Source of the DNA: Erodium maritimum
Lineage: Eukaryota; Streptophyta; Magnoliopsida; Geraniales; Geraniaceae
Assembly: GCA_963921825.1 (NCBI GenBank)
Contig: OY997589.1
Span: 18,249,735 to 18,313,734, forward strand
Direction of reading: 5' to 3'
Length of the DNA: 64,000 bases
In this document: one piece after another, positions 1 through 12,746 of the stretch
How positions within the stretch are numbered: position 1 is the stretch's first letter
Layout: each line of letters begins with the position of its first letter
Made by a program: the position numbers and the translations under genes
The notes under the pieces: model-generated
The model's database searches: none
Told to the model about the DNA's origin: nothing
The model's input: only the letters and a program-made list of their open reading frames with translations

Positions 1-1036
1 GGGGTGGATTCCCGGTAAAACTGACACAGGTCACTTGCAAGCGGCGACGCGACGGGAGGAAGATGGAAGAAGTATAGGAGGAACCCTAAAGGGACGATTT
101 ATTTCGTAATTTTGTGTAATTTATTATTTTCATAATTTTCATAATTTTTAGTAAATTTTTAATTTTTATAAATTCATCTTGCAGTGCGACGGTTGAATGA
201 AAGATGAAAGAGGGAATTAGGGTATAGAATGATGAAGGGTGATTTAGTTATTTTCTGAAAAAGAAGAGAAAGAGAAACATTAAGTGAGATGATAAATAAG
301 AATAATTAAGAAAATAATATTTATAAATTAATTACAAATTTAATGATATTATTAAAAATTAATTTAAATAAATTATTAAATATTAATTGAAACATTAATA
401 GATTATTAAGGGATTGATGATAAGTGAAGGTAAAATAATCATTCAATTGATATGAAAAATCTTAAATTCAAATGTGAAGGGTAAATTGTTATTTCACCAC
501 ATGATGTTAATTTTTCCTAACTAAAGGCGATTAGAAAAACATAAGGAATGTTTTTGAACGTTACAAAACAAAAGGGTACTAAGAATCCGTTGTCAATTCA
601 AAAAAGATGCAAAAGATAATTAACCCCTTTTGATAAATTCCTCTTCGGGACATTTTACAAGTAGAGTTAAGCGATCAAGTCGTTTTGTGACTATTTCATG
701 GAGACACACATCAATGCCTTAATATCTAGAAGGCTAGAACATGTTGAAACTCGGACATCAAACATTGCATATGGACATGGAATGCAAAGTTTTTTGATTA
801 ACCAGATTTGAATTCATAGCAATTAATCATCGTCTCACAGACGGGAAGAAAGAAGATGCAGTAAACTGACACATTCCATGTGAATGGGCGTTAATTTATA
901 GACGTATGTAAATGTAATTACCAAGAAAGCATAAAAATGGATATCTGTCTACCTCTTCCCATTTTATTTCATATTCAATTCTTCCATCGATACAGAATAT
1001 TCTCCTAGATACAGAATTCGATCGGCAAGGCCGCAA
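1..1036. other. Left-edge intergenic DNA, 3' flank of the RRM gene
   Basis: No coding exon was found on either strand. The first ~110 bases are richer in G and C and could be the edge of a gene lying outside the window, but no exon can be defined. The next ~450 bases are very AT-rich. The right part should include the 3' UTR of the minus-strand RRM gene, whose stop codon is at 1037-1039. Confidence 0.5.
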
Positions 1037-4000
1037 CTACTTTGGCTTCCTGCGCCTCCCCATCCTTGACTTCGCAAATCTGCATTTCTAGTTAAGCAAA
1101 ATCTTCAAGAAAGGCAGGGAATGATAAAATGCAATGCAGCAAAAAGATAAGAAAAACTAGGGATAACCTCATTTACTAACCCAGCACTATACAGTCTCTG
1201 CAACACACCTTTTTGTTGCGGAAAAAAAAAACAGAAAACATTGTAGTCTTGCAACGATTATAAATCCATCAATTTTGGCATGAAATGACCCCAACGATTG
1301 TGCATATACCAACCGCTAGTTTTTGACCATAAAGGTTGTCTGCAGTTTGTTGTTGCAAAACTGCTGATAGTAGGGGGTAGTATATGCAAAATTTTCAGCG
1401 GCATTTTGGACATTTCACACTAAAATTGACGACGTTATAAAAATTACAGCACAGTGCAAAGTTTTATGGTTGTTTCTGCAACAAAAGGTGGTTGCAGTTA
1501 GTGTTTGCAGAGGTCGTATAACATAGTACACGATTAGTAAATGGGGTTATCCCCGAAAAACTAATATGCTGATATCAGGATACTCCAATCGTATTCCCTC
1601 GCCTGGTGGAGATGAGTAAAGAATGGTGCCCTGCAAATGTTTCAATGCTCCAGTTGAACACGCAATATCCTGAACAAGCACAGAGACTTACTTAGTCTTC
1701 ACTCATGATTAGAATTCAGAATGTCCGTCTTTGCAGTCTCCAAGAACCAATTCACTCAAGATCAATTGCTTTTCACTAGAAAATAAAATCAAATATGATA
1801 AATGACTGCAGCTAAGTACCTGGAAATCAACAAATGCAACTGGAGCACCATATGTGCTTTGCATTTTGAGCTTCAAAAACCCAGGGTATCTGATACAAAG
1901 GACAGCCCCAAAAGATTACATCCAAATGCTACCAGCTTCACAGAAGATAAATAAAAGTGGCACTACCTTGAAAACACGTCTATTAACTCTTGTTCTGTAC
2001 ACGCTGGACCAAGGCAAGACACAAAAAGTGTAGGGCATGGTGTACTGTTGAAAGGCACATGGTGCGCTGAAACATTGTTCTACATTTTAAGAAAAATAAC
2101 TGGAATTATAGGTACAATAATGTACTCATGAATACTTTAATTATTAAAATTTCAATTCAAGGAGTATGTGACTACTAAGAAGAGCAAGCCTTAACAGTAT
2201 CATATAAGAGAAGGTGTCCATGCATTGTGAAAATAAAAGCCACTTAACAGCATTGTGAATAAACTGTATGGACAACTATTCAACGGAAAATAATAGATGA
2301 GGGCCTTATATTGTTTTTTTTTTCTTTTCTATCTAATACGGGACTCGGATATTTTCATCCACCTACAGTTTAAGTAAAAAAATCTGTAGTATACATTTTC
2401 CTGAAATCAAATCTCTGAGTTTCTAGACTATCAACCCAATAATAATCAATATGTTTCAACTCCTTTAAAGGACTGTTACATATTATACTTTCAAAAATCC
2501 AAAATTCTATTCATTAAAACACAGAAAATATGTATTCTAAACGGACTATCACTTCGACAAGATATTGAGAAGCAATACGAAACCAAACAACAATTAGACA
2601 ACTTAACATAGGTTTTGATGAAATTTATAACATCACAATTACAGTTCACTTCTGCAAGATGATATCAATACAGTAAGAAGAACAAGTTGGCTTAAAATGA
2701 AGATGTCTTCCAACAGACTTACCAAATTTGCAGCTGCTGGTTCATTTGTAGCTCTTCCATCAAAGTGTGCATAACTGAATGATGAAGAAAGGGAATAATT
2801 AAACAAAACCAGTATATATGTTAGTGTCGACTTCAAAAAGAGTGATACTACATTCCAACATCAAGGAACGACACCTATAGTAGCTCGTTTCACCACGCTC
2901 TTAACCTTTCAGCTAGAATTACTTCAAGTTACAAATTGTGCTTATTGAGCTAGAAGTAATCACTTCTGAGTAATAAATGCGTGCATAAGTAGTGCAGATG
3001 ACCTTTGTGTAGAAGGATAACCAATCATGCTGTGAGCAGTATTACCCATTCCAGGTAGGTGAACGCTGCCAATACCTGCTAGTGCCCAAGCGTGCAAAAC
3101 ATGTGCATGTGAGATTTATGTAAGAATGTGCCCTTCATGTGACTAACTAGTTTCTTTTTAACAGGTCAAACAAACACCATAAAACTTGTGTCTAATAAAA
3201 CAAAGTAGAAAGAGAACAATCTGTATGAAGTCATCTAAATTCTAGACTAACTTCAAGACAATCTGCAAGCTAAGAGCTCCCATGGGGAGTGCTGCAAAAG
3301 CAATCAATTCTAGAGAAATCATCTTACCAGAATCAGGAGTCATCCTCGCAAATGCCGGTGATCCTCTAGCCTTTTTGTCAGAATTAAATCTTCCATCATC
3401 TACTTGTCGTAAGCAACAGAACCACAAAATTACAGCTTTCCACCAATTAAAAATATATTCGATAAAAAGGTCAAAACTAATATACATAGATAGAGGGCAC
3501 TTAGGTGAAGATTGTGAAAACGAAAACTATGGAAACCCAAGTATTGAACAATGGAATTCACATATTTGTGTTTCATCGTACAATATGTGAGTTCCATTGT
3601 TCAATACTTAAGTTTCAGTAGTTTTTGGTTTTCACCTGATTGTTGATATATATACATATGTCAAAAAATTAACCTGTTCTAGAGCGCTTAGAATTAGATT
3701 TTGCGAAATCAACATGCAGAGTAGATCCTTTCTCAAGATCAAACACCATTCCCTGAAAACGATGTTAACAACAATAACCTATTAGTTTTATAAATGTATC
3801 CCCTTCTCAATCTTCCACGGTCAGAGTATTAGTTCTTCATACTGATTTTATAAATACAATAAAAGAAAAAACTTATTAACCAGTATTCTAAAGAATATAT
3901 AAGAGTGTGAGACATCAGGGACAGGCATATAGTATATGCTATACAAACTGCAAGTTTTGTCTTCTAACTGGTAGACAATGATACATTTAGAACTAAACAG

Positions 4001-5177
4001 GATTCTACCAGATTCCTCTGGATAAAAAAGCCTTTGTTAGATACTCAATATACACCAGCTTCTTTAGCTAGAAATTGTGATGTCTGATAAAAAAACAGGA
4101 ACTAATTGGAGCTTAAAAGTCCTAGTATTTTGAAGGACGTGCTAATGAGATCACCCTCACTATATGATGTAAAAATGGACATTAATAACTGCAATCCATT
4201 CCAGTAATACCATACTCATCTGATGCCAATGCTTTGGAAGAATCCCGGCTAGAACAAAGTGTAGATCTCATACCCAACAACCGTGAAGTACAATGATTCT
4301 CTAGTGTACATAAGCCATCATGCCAAATGATAGCAGGGTTGCATGTCATTCTTTAAGTCATATTACATCAATGATCTGAACAAGTATGGCAGGGAGTTCT
4401 TACATTTAGTGCATGCATTGCTCCGAGTGCAGAATGCTGATCCAAGAATGTTGCAAATGCAAATGGTTGCCACTGCTCCAAGATAATATTGAAATCAAAC
4501 AAATCAGAGACGGATATAGAAGCAACGACTATATGGGGAAATGGGAAATATGTTCAATAGCTCAAACTAAACAACACAAATGACAACCTATCTCTCTATC
4601 TAGCCTCAATAGAAAAATATACATCAATAAAGTAAAGTTAGGCCCTTTGATGAATTCAATGAAGTATCCCAGAGACAAGCTAAGGCTATAATTATCAGGA
4701 GCTTTACAGGCTCGATTGGTAAATAAGCATACAAGCCAGAATAAATCACATTATTTATGAAAACATGTTTTATGACATTAGCATGCGATCATTTGTGCGG
4801 CAAAATTAGGGCTTCAATGAAACAAAGCATTTAACCTGAGAATTTTGGGTGGGAGTTCGAAGTTGGGAAGACTCGTAGCCGGGGAACTCGCGGAAGAGAT
4901 TGTATATTTCGCGGTGCTTGACGTCCTCGGGCAGTCCGGCGATGAAGAGGGTGCGGAGCTCATCGTGCGGGCGGGGAGCAGCGACGTAGGGGGCGTAAGG
5001 GGGAGGGTGGTGGTGAGGGGCGTATTCGAAGGGCTGGAGGTGCTGCAGCGGAGGAGCGGCCCCGGGCGGGGGAGGAGGAGGTGGGGCGACGGAGGAGAGC
5101 GGTGGCGGCGGCGGAGGTTGATAGTAAGGGTGGCTGTAACCGGAGGGCGGTGGGTAGTACGCGCTCATGTCGTCCAT
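1037..5177 (-). CDS. Two-RRM RNA-binding protein, 10 exons, 333 aa
   Basis: Predicted RNA-binding protein of a plant family with a Pro-rich N terminus and two RRMs (similar in layout to Arabidopsis At3g21215 and fungal scw1-like proteins; naming from memory). Exons on the minus strand: 5177-4836, 4472-4404, 3752-3674, 3402-3328, 3075-3003, 2774-2723, 2079-1967, 1889-1820, 1669-1584 and 1079-1037. All phases agree and total 1002 nt including the stop. Residues 1-70 are rich in Pro, Tyr and His. RRM1 spans ~75-163, with RNP2 LFIAGL at 77-82 and an RNP1-like PFAFATF at 117-123. RRM2 spans ~245-325, with LFVSCL at 248-253 and RNP1-like APVAFVDF at 283-290. The C terminus is basic (RRRKPK). The start is the first ATG of the Pro-rich exon. 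The acceptor of exon 4 could shift by 3 nt. The role is probably mRNA binding; target and process are unknown. Confidence 0.88.
1080..1583 (-). other. Predicted U12-type (minor spliceosome) intron
   Basis: This is the last intron of the two-RRM gene. Its 5' splice site reads GTATCCTG (minus strand, 1583-1576), one base from the U12 consensus GTATCCTT. TTGCTTAAC (1099-1091) matches the U12 branch-site consensus with one mismatch and lies ~12 nt from the AG, the short spacing expected of U12 introns. The splice joins RLE to FAKSRMG in frame. No good U2-type donor gives this join. Without the MITE it contains, the intron would be ~100 nt. Confidence 0.75.
1160..1554. mobile_element. MULE-type MITE (395 bp) inside the U12 intron
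   Basis: Both ends are inverted copies starting GGGATAACC(T/C)CATTTACTAA, with imperfect similarity for ~70 bp that includes CTCTGCAA and CCTTTTGTTGC blocks. The element is flanked on both sides by the same 9-bp sequence, GAAAAACTA (1151-1159 and 1555-1563), the TSD length typical of Mutator-like elements. It has no coding capacity. It lies between the U12 donor and branch site and disturbs neither. Confidence 0.85.
3503..3639. repeat. Intronic foldback (hairpin) in the RRM gene
   Basis: The arms ~3503-3567 and ~3580-3639 are reverse complements. The inner 27 bases around AGTATTGAACAATGGA pair with a single mismatch, and the outer part pairs with small gaps (AGGTGAA against TTCACCT). It lies in the intron between exons 3 and 4. 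It could be a small MITE or a miRNA-precursor-like hairpin. No clear TSD was seen. Confidence 0.65.
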
Positions 5178-7945
5178 TTGGGGGCAATTGGAATTCAGAG
5201 GACAGATGTTTACAACCCCAGAATTAACTTGTATTTTTCTTGTACAGAACTAGTACTTCTTGTCATGTGTCACAACCATTTTGTTACAAGAAAAGAAGAA
5301 GCCCGTTTCGGAAATTCGATCCATAATGAAGAGTATTTCAAGCTTCCTTTCATTATATTTCGGGAAAATGTTCTAGGGCATCTCCAATCTTGGTGGTGAA
5401 GCCGGCAGTGAAGCGCTGGCCGTAACGGATTGGCGGCGGAAGTTGTCGAGTTAATACTGACGATGAGGACTAACTATGAGTTAATCGTTGGTTCTCATCG
5501 TTGGCGTTGAGAGCCGTTGGGCCTTGAAGACAACGCCGACCATTGTAGCTGTCCATGCTGAAAACACGTGACAACATCGACAGGCCCTACTTTTTCCCTT
5601 CTCCCCTATAAAAACAGCAAAACCCTTTCATTTTCACACACCAACAAAATTCACTCAAAATAATATTCTATTCTTTATCTACATTTGTTTTTTTTTTTTG
5701 CAATAGAGTACAATTGGGGTGACTTGATTACCGAGTTGGCAAAAGACGATTTCATGTAATATTAATCATGTCATGTTTAATGTGTTTTTGATTTTTTTTA
5801 ATAAAAATGTTATGTTTAATATTATTTAATTCTAACATTCAGCAGTAAATAGTCAGCAAAAAAATAGCATTGAAGGGTACTAACTGTTATGGCTGACTGT
5901 AAAGCTGAAATATTAATTTTTTTCCAACAGTCAACCCTTACCACCAGCCTTACTATTTAGCATTGCTTTGAGGTCAATTACCAAATCATAACACATACGT
6001 ATCATATGTATTACATAGTAACAAGTTTTAAAAATTAATTCTCAAAATTTGGTAAGTGTGACTGACCGCGTGAAATACCAGTCACATGCTTGTCACATGC
6101 TCTAAACTTTCCTAAAATGGCATGAGAAAATTTGATGTCATAACGTAGACCTTTCATTTATTCTCAAATCATAACGCTAACTTATCAACTTTTCTTGTTA
6201 CTCACTAAAAAAAGGCTAAACTTGAGGACGGAAAATGCAATAGGTTGCGGTCAATGTTACTACATCAGAACGAACGTCTGCTTGGGTTAAGATTTATACT
6301 AAACGAAAGGTGAGGGTACGGACATCGAGTAACCCCTTATATTTCTTGTTTGTCATGTATATTTTTAATGACTTTGATTTAATTGTGAATTCAGAAAATC
6401 TAAGAGGCATTGTCTGTACTAAAACATTCATAACACATGAGTTGGATTATTTCAGGTCATACCGTATCAATTATTTATTTTGTAAATCTTTATCGCTTTC
6501 GTCCAAATAATCAGTCAGTAATACAATGTCAATTTCTAAATCACCTGTCAATACCACAACGAGTAAGATATTGAAATAATTGAAAATACTATTGAGACCA
6601 CATACAATTTTTATTAAAACAAAAATATTTGAAATTACATTAATTTAGATATTTTTTCGTTGTATCATTTTACCTAGTCCTTGTTACAATATCTTCGTCA
6701 AGAGGTTTCTTAACCTCTGCTCTCTAGACTATCATGTGGCCTTATGGATGGCTATTGGAGCCAGGAAATGATAGAGGGCACAAACTCGTGAAGGGTAATA
6801 GGGATGGACTCATCCAAGGTACGAGGGAGGGAGATGATGAACATGACCCGTTCTCTTCTAATTTCGCTAGCTTGTTAAAATATTGACTGACGTGAGTGTT
6901 CAATTATGTCTAACCACATTATTTTGGATAGTCCTTGACAATCTCCAATAGGTTCTTTGTAGAAATGCTTCATGGTCTTTTACTCATATATCTCTTTGGT
7001 TATTTCCACAACCTGGACATTGGACTTACCATTGTGCCACAACTATTCGCACTTTGAATAACATTCATTGAAACAATTAATCTCTTGAGTCCATTTAGTT
7101 GTTTCATGTTACTGCCTAGAATGTGGATGGTATTGAGACTGGTGACTTTCAGTTTGGTGTGCACAACCTAGTAATAACTTTTCCCTCCTTGAAACTCTAG
7201 TGATATGATTGACTGGATTGTTGATCTATACACTTGTACGTCATTTTCCTTCGTCATCAGTTTAAATGATGTTACAACGAGGAACAAGAACGACATAGTT
7301 AGAGGCCAGGTTGATGGAGCTCACACGAGAGGAGTAGCTAGAACAACACGGGTAGAGGTCATTTGTAGGCCGGCGAGAGGAATAGGTTCGTCCTCTTTGT
7401 CTTCGTCTTTATCCTTAGTTGCTTCATCTTCAATTGATTGGTTTTCAAGTTCCCAATGAGCATCAGACGATGAACCACCAGCCATGAAATCGAAACTACC
7501 AAACTTAGGGTAATATGAGATATTTAAGGGTTGAGAGTTATGATTAAGGAAAAAGATGTTGGGAGAATAAGTTATCATTGAAGACTAGCCGTTGCAAAAA
7601 CAACATTAATTTAGTTTTCTTTTCAAAATGGTCATATGGCGCTTCTTCATTGACTAGAGGGTTAAAATCGTTGACAGTTTCAACCGTGCTTTGGCGATTC
7701 TTAGGTCAATTTTAGTCATCGACGATTTCAGCATGTTGAAATTATGAGGTGAATGCAACGCTAGATCGTCTTGTATGACTTAAATGGTTCAACAATTTGG
7801 ATAATTTCGCTAGCAAAATCGTCTCTGAAGTGTTGGCCGTGTTGGGTGCTCTTACTAATTTATATTAACTATGTGTAAAAAACGTTTAGTTAAGGGAATA
7901 TGCGTGTAGTTACCGTAAATTATATACAAAATATTTTATAATGCA
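5178..7945. other. Intergenic region with a possible Harbinger-derived remnant
   Basis: It holds the promoter side of the RRM gene and no recognisable gene. 5367-5700 resembles the end plus promoter of a Harbinger-type element: GGGCATCTCCAATC near 5373, GC-rich spacer, CCCTATAAAAA, then CACACACCAACAAAATTCACTCA, a layout like the promoter of the SANT gene at 37464-37380. No matching second terminus was found. 7321-7578 (minus) has an 85-codon acidic open frame with no known domain and degenerate surroundings. The remainder is AT-rich and featureless. Confidence 0.4.
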
Positions 7946-10900
7946 TGTCACGCCCCAAATCCGATTTTGACTGGACTCAAGATGTGAACTAAAATATAAT
8001 CATAAATAAAGTAAGTTTAAATGAAATAAGCTCCAATAAAGGTTCAAACTCATAAATCCTGATAATAAGAGTCAAATGCAAAACAAGCCTCTGACTTGAA
8101 AACCGTGCCCTCTTCTCTTCTTCGCTAGCCAGCCGCCGCCTCGTCCTCGCCGGTGACGGCCACGGCTGTTGCCGGCGAGGACTCCTCTTCTCCTCTTCCC
8201 CTCCCTTACTCCTTCTCCTTCTCTCCTTCTGGTTTGCTGCTCCTTGGTCGCTGGTCTCGCACGGGTCTCCGACGTCGGATTCGTTCTCCGGCGACATCGG
8301 CTCTCCGTCCCTGACCAAGCTCTTCTCCTGCGCCCTCAACCTGCTTCGATCCCGTCTCTTGCCTGCAATCTGAGCGACGAGGCTCTCCCGGCAGATCTGG
8401 GCCGGTTTCTTCCGGCAGATCTGGGCCGGCTTCGTTCGAGTTTACCCTCGTCGGACTACGGCTCCGGCGACTTCGGTTCTTTGTCTTCCTCTTCTCCGGC
8501 GCCCTCAGCCAGCGCTGGACTCGGGTCTTGACGGTGAACGGCAGGGATCTCCTCTTCCGTCAGTTCTGGTTGTCTCCTCCCTTCTGCTTCTCCGGCGCGA
8601 ACGTCGCAGGTTTGGCTGCTCCGGCGTGTCGTATCCGGGTTGTGGTCGGAGATGCACCTCCAGATCTGGTCGAGTTGTTGTTGTTTGGATGCTCGGTGTG
8701 GTTTTGCTTGACGGGGTACTTGCTTCTCCGGGATCTGGTCGTTCCTCGGCTCCTACCCTCGTCACGGTGCCGGTGCCTCTGTTTTTACCGGTGCCCCCGA
8801 TTGTTCTGGCAGTGGGACTCCTTTCTCCCCTGAGATTGGAGCAGTTCGGTTGGTCGTGAGAGGTGGTTGGATCTGTGGGGGTCAGTTCTGCAGTCTGATC
8901 GGGATCTATCTGCTTGGAGTCCGCCTCAACCTTTTCGGGTCTCTTCTGGACTCAAAGGAGTCATCACCCTTTTCCCTTGATCCTCCCTGGTGGTGCGATG
9001 GGTTATCCCGGTCTCCTCGGGCTTCCTAGGGGCAGAACCGCTGCTACCCAATCTCGGCTCCGGTTTGAAGAAATTCTGGTTCTTTTCTTGCGTTCTCGGT
9101 GATGGCCGAAGCGTTAAGAGGACCCTCCGTGAGTTCGAAGGCGTCCGAGTCTGTTGTCACACTTTTCCACTGAAGTCCTTCACCTGCACCATGTCGGAGT
9201 GCTTTGAGACGAGGTTCTCATTGAAGGGACTCTCCGGTGAAAGTAGGGACGTGAGGGATCGTGTGGTGACATCTCGGTTCGTTGCTAGGGAAAGCTTTCG
9301 GTTCTTGGATTTCGCTTTGGGTGTCGCTCGGCTCCGGATTGCTTGGATGTGGTTGAGGTGTTTGGATCTCACCGGTGGTAGCCAAGGTCTGAAAGAATGG
9401 CATGCCTGGTGCTCGGTAGAAATATCGGGTCCCCTACAATCAATTCTCGGTGTTGACCGCTTTCGAGTACCGGACCGGCTCAGGTTCATGCCATGATGTT
9501 CAGACCTGAAGTTATATTCGTTCTTCTCCTTTGGTAAGCTAAGCTTCTCCTATTCGTTCTTGCTAACGTAGTATTTGGTTTCGCTTCATTCATAGAAGCC
9601 TCTTGCTAGCGTTGGTAGGGTAATTCGAATATGTCTCAGCCGTTAGTGGTGTTGACCACCGGCATTTTAGTTATTACTATTGAGATGGGAGTCGGTTCAG
9701 CATTCCAAAGATAAGGTATGGATTTCTCCGGTCAGATTCGTCTGTTGGATTTTACTCCCCCAGGGCTTCTTGGTTCTCATTCATTCATCCTTGGTAGCTA
9801 CTGCCGGTTTTCAGACCTTCTACATTTTTGGGAGTATTTCAACGGTGTTTGGTTTTTCAGGGCTTCATGGTACTTTATTTCAGTTTTTAGAACTTGTCAT
9901 TTGTAGGCTGCGTCCTACTTTCATTGGTGCTACCGCCCGAAAATGAAGGCTGCGACCTTCTAGGGGGTGGGGTTTTCATTCATTCCCCGGTTTCATTGTG
10001 TTCTTTTTTGTGCCTTGATCTGTAGTGAAAGATCGGCCTTGTACTCCTCTATTCCCTCGTTAGAGGCTTTAATCTAAATTTGTCTTGCTGATAAAAAAAA
10101 AGAGTCAAATGCTCAAGTACCACAATAAAACGAAGTTTAATACAAAACAATGTACGTCACTAAACAACCCAAAAATAAGGAATCTCGTCAGGCTCCTCAG
10201 CTCTGAGTCGTCCTCTAAACCAACTCACGATCGAAACCTGTAAAACAGTCAATGATGGGGGTGAGCTTTCGCTCAGTAGGAAAAAATAGTTAAGGGGATG
10301 AGCTATCCGCTCACCACCACGGGTAACCGTCCAATTAGGGCATACTAGTAAGCACAATAATTATGAATCAAATAAACAAGTGACCCAAGACAACGCTTGA
10401 CCCTCACTCGGGTGCAACCCGTAAGTCAACCTCGACGTTGAACCAACCTCAAACACAAATGTATTCAAATCACAGAGAATCACATAGCAAGCATAAGCAA
10501 TCACAGCAGTCAACACAGAGTAATGTCATTAGCAATCACTGCCACCTATGGTATTCCAGAACAATGCGTCAACCTCTAAAGCCCGACTTATCACGTCGTC
10601 CGAACTCGACATCGGCCTGGACATCTTTCCGGAACACAACATCGGGGTGCAACTCATAATACAGCGGACCGGAATCCTCCGTCGATCGGGTATATCTTCC
10701 CGTAGCACGGGGTACAATCACATCACACATACCATCCCGGGGTACGGTATAAACATTGTTCTGGAATACCCTCCTCGGATCTAGATCCCATGTACTGTAA
10801 TTGCACATGCAACACATGTATCGCACAGGAACTAATCCTCGGCCTGGATATCCTATACCGGAAGCCTCGGTCTAGATATCTATATCGGAACCATCCATCG

Positions 10901-12501
10901 ATATAGATATCGGACCGGAACACACCGCCTCAAAACATATCGTGCCAGAACTGGCACAACATCAGTCACAATATCGGACCGGAACAACATCCTCAAGCAT
11001 ATCACGTCGATCATATCACATCGGCATACCATACCGAACACATCACATCGGTATATCAATCACACGATCATATCACAAGGTCTCACACATATCAAAAACA
11101 ATAGTTCATACCAACATTCACCACGTTCTCATAGCATATCACGATCCTTGATTTAACAACGAACATACCACATATCAAACACTACACGTCACTAGTCATA
11201 ACAATCACCACCAACACGCAATCCTACGAGCCCAACCAGGAACCCACATGTGATACTACAGCACATCAATTCCCACACCTACGGCACGACATGGCCGCAA
11301 GTGGTTCCATTTTTATATGACTACGCTAGTTATTCACATCCTACATGCGATTCTATATTATATCGATTGTTCATAACCTATATGCATACGAGTAACTTTC
11401 CACAATTAAACCGGTATTCACTACTTTTCCCTACCTCAAATGCAAACCACTCCAAACGTAGCTCCAGAAGCGTTCGCGACGACCCGCCTAAAGCTCCCCT
11501 CTTCCGCGATCGGTGGTAAAATCTAAAGTGACGAAACAACACATTTTTAATACGCAAGCCAACTTCTATTTTAATGAAATTAACGCCCAAATGTAACCCC
11601 GACAAGTACCGAACATTCCCAAACTTCCCAATTACTCGACATTGTCAAAACGGGCCCGGAATGGCCCATTTCGCCCGGCTTAGCAAATCTGCCTAGGATC
11701 GGGAAAACGTCCCTCGGGGCTCCGAAAATGTCCATTTTCGTTTCTACAATTCCTAACTATACTCACGCGTTACAACGCACTTGGCGGAATCAAATTCCGA
11801 ATTCTCACGAATTACAAACCCTAATTCCCTATTTCTCAATACAAGACGGTAAACTACGAAAGGAAAAATATCCAATCTTTTGTTACCGATAATCTAGCTC
11901 CAAGATCAAGAAATCAACAACCACAATGCCCTTTTGTTCATCCCAACATATTACAAGAAACAAACGAAAAGGAAAAATTGAATCAAGGATTATTAACCTT
12001 TAATTCTTTTTTCACTGTGTCTTAACTTGGATATGTAAAGGCCCAACCCGTTTTCTTTGATTTCGCACAACACCCATCCACCGAACCGTTAATGCACTTT
12101 GATGAATACCCCTTGTGATTCTTTGATGATTAATCACCTAAGATGGACAAAAAGGCTCTATGTCTCAGAATGTTGCCACCGCCCAATTAAATTGGAACAC
12201 GCACTACTTGGAACATCCACCACACTTGGTTCTCCTCCATTAATTACTTGTTCAACCATCACCCAAAGAAGGGAAAAAAAAGGAAGGAAAGAGCTCTCTG
12301 TTCCAATTCTCACGGTGCCGTCACCCACACAGAGACCACCTTTTTTTCTCCTGTTCATTTCTCCTTCAAATTGAAAACTCTACTATTCCAACACTTATAT
12401 GAGCCAAAACAAACACCAATGGGCTTAAGTTGGTTTAAATGGGCCTAGCTCATGGGTCAAAATATTAAGCCCATTGTATTTTTTTTTTGCCAAATATTAC
12501 A
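7946..12501 (+). mobile_element. Large solo LTR (copy A), with nested LINE-like insertion
   Basis: It starts TGTCACGCCCCAAATCC and ends ATATTACA, flanked by the 5-bp duplication ATGCA (7941-7945 and 12502-12506). After subtracting the nested insertion it is ~2.5 kb. It shares with the other copies the start motif, a GGTGAGCT..GCTCAGTAGG block (10250-10272), a CCCTACCTCAA block (~11428) and a GC-rich stretch near 11640-11720. No gag or pol, primer-binding site or second LTR was found, so it is best read as a solo LTR. Membership of Ty3/Gypsy is an inference from LTR size only. Confidence 0.75.
8080..10099 (+). mobile_element. LINE-like retroposon without a reverse transcriptase
   Basis: It is flanked by the direct repeat AAGAGTCAAATGC (8067-8079 and 10100-10112). 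Its 3' end reads GCTGATAAAAAAAA, the GATAA plus poly(A) tail shared with the other LINE-like copies here. The body is GC-rich and C/T-rich at its 5' end. Several overlapping open frames exist (up to 168 codons at 8990-9496), but none shows a known domain. TSD and poly(A) indicate mobilisation by a LINE reverse transcriptase. It is inserted inside solo LTR copy A. Confidence 0.75.
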
Positions 12502-12660
12502 ATGCATGTTACAGAAAGACTCATTCAACATATTGGTAGAGAAGATCCATTCATATCTAATCTTTTAGTCTGTTTTTTAAATACTTAATTTAGCATTCAC
12601 TATTTTGAGACATTCACTATTGTGAGACATCACTAGGAGGCTGCTGCCACTAGATCTCCT

Positions 12661-12746
12661 AAATGGGTGATTGCATCCTTCTCATGCTAGGGAGGCGTAA
12701 ACCTAAATGGGTGATTGCATCCCTCTCATGTGAGGGAGGCGTAAAC
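12661..12746. repeat. Short tandem duplication, 2 x ~44 bp
   Basis: Two copies of a 42-bp unit starting AAATGGGTGATTGCATCC and ending GGGAGGCGTAAAC lie side by side, 2 bp apart, with about four differences between them. Confidence 0.8.

Noticed and set aside
4845..5399. 184-codon plus-strand open frame
   Set aside because: It is antisense to the Pro-rich first exon of the two-RRM gene, and its Gly/Arg-rich composition is the mirror of Pro codons.
5367..5966. Complete Harbinger MITE
   Set aside because: One terminus and a promoter-like segment are visible, but no inverted partner end or TAA duplication could be placed.
8169..9496. Overlapping frames up to 168 codons in the LINE-like copy
   Set aside because: No conserved domain, no start context and composition explained by GC-rich DNA; not called as genes.
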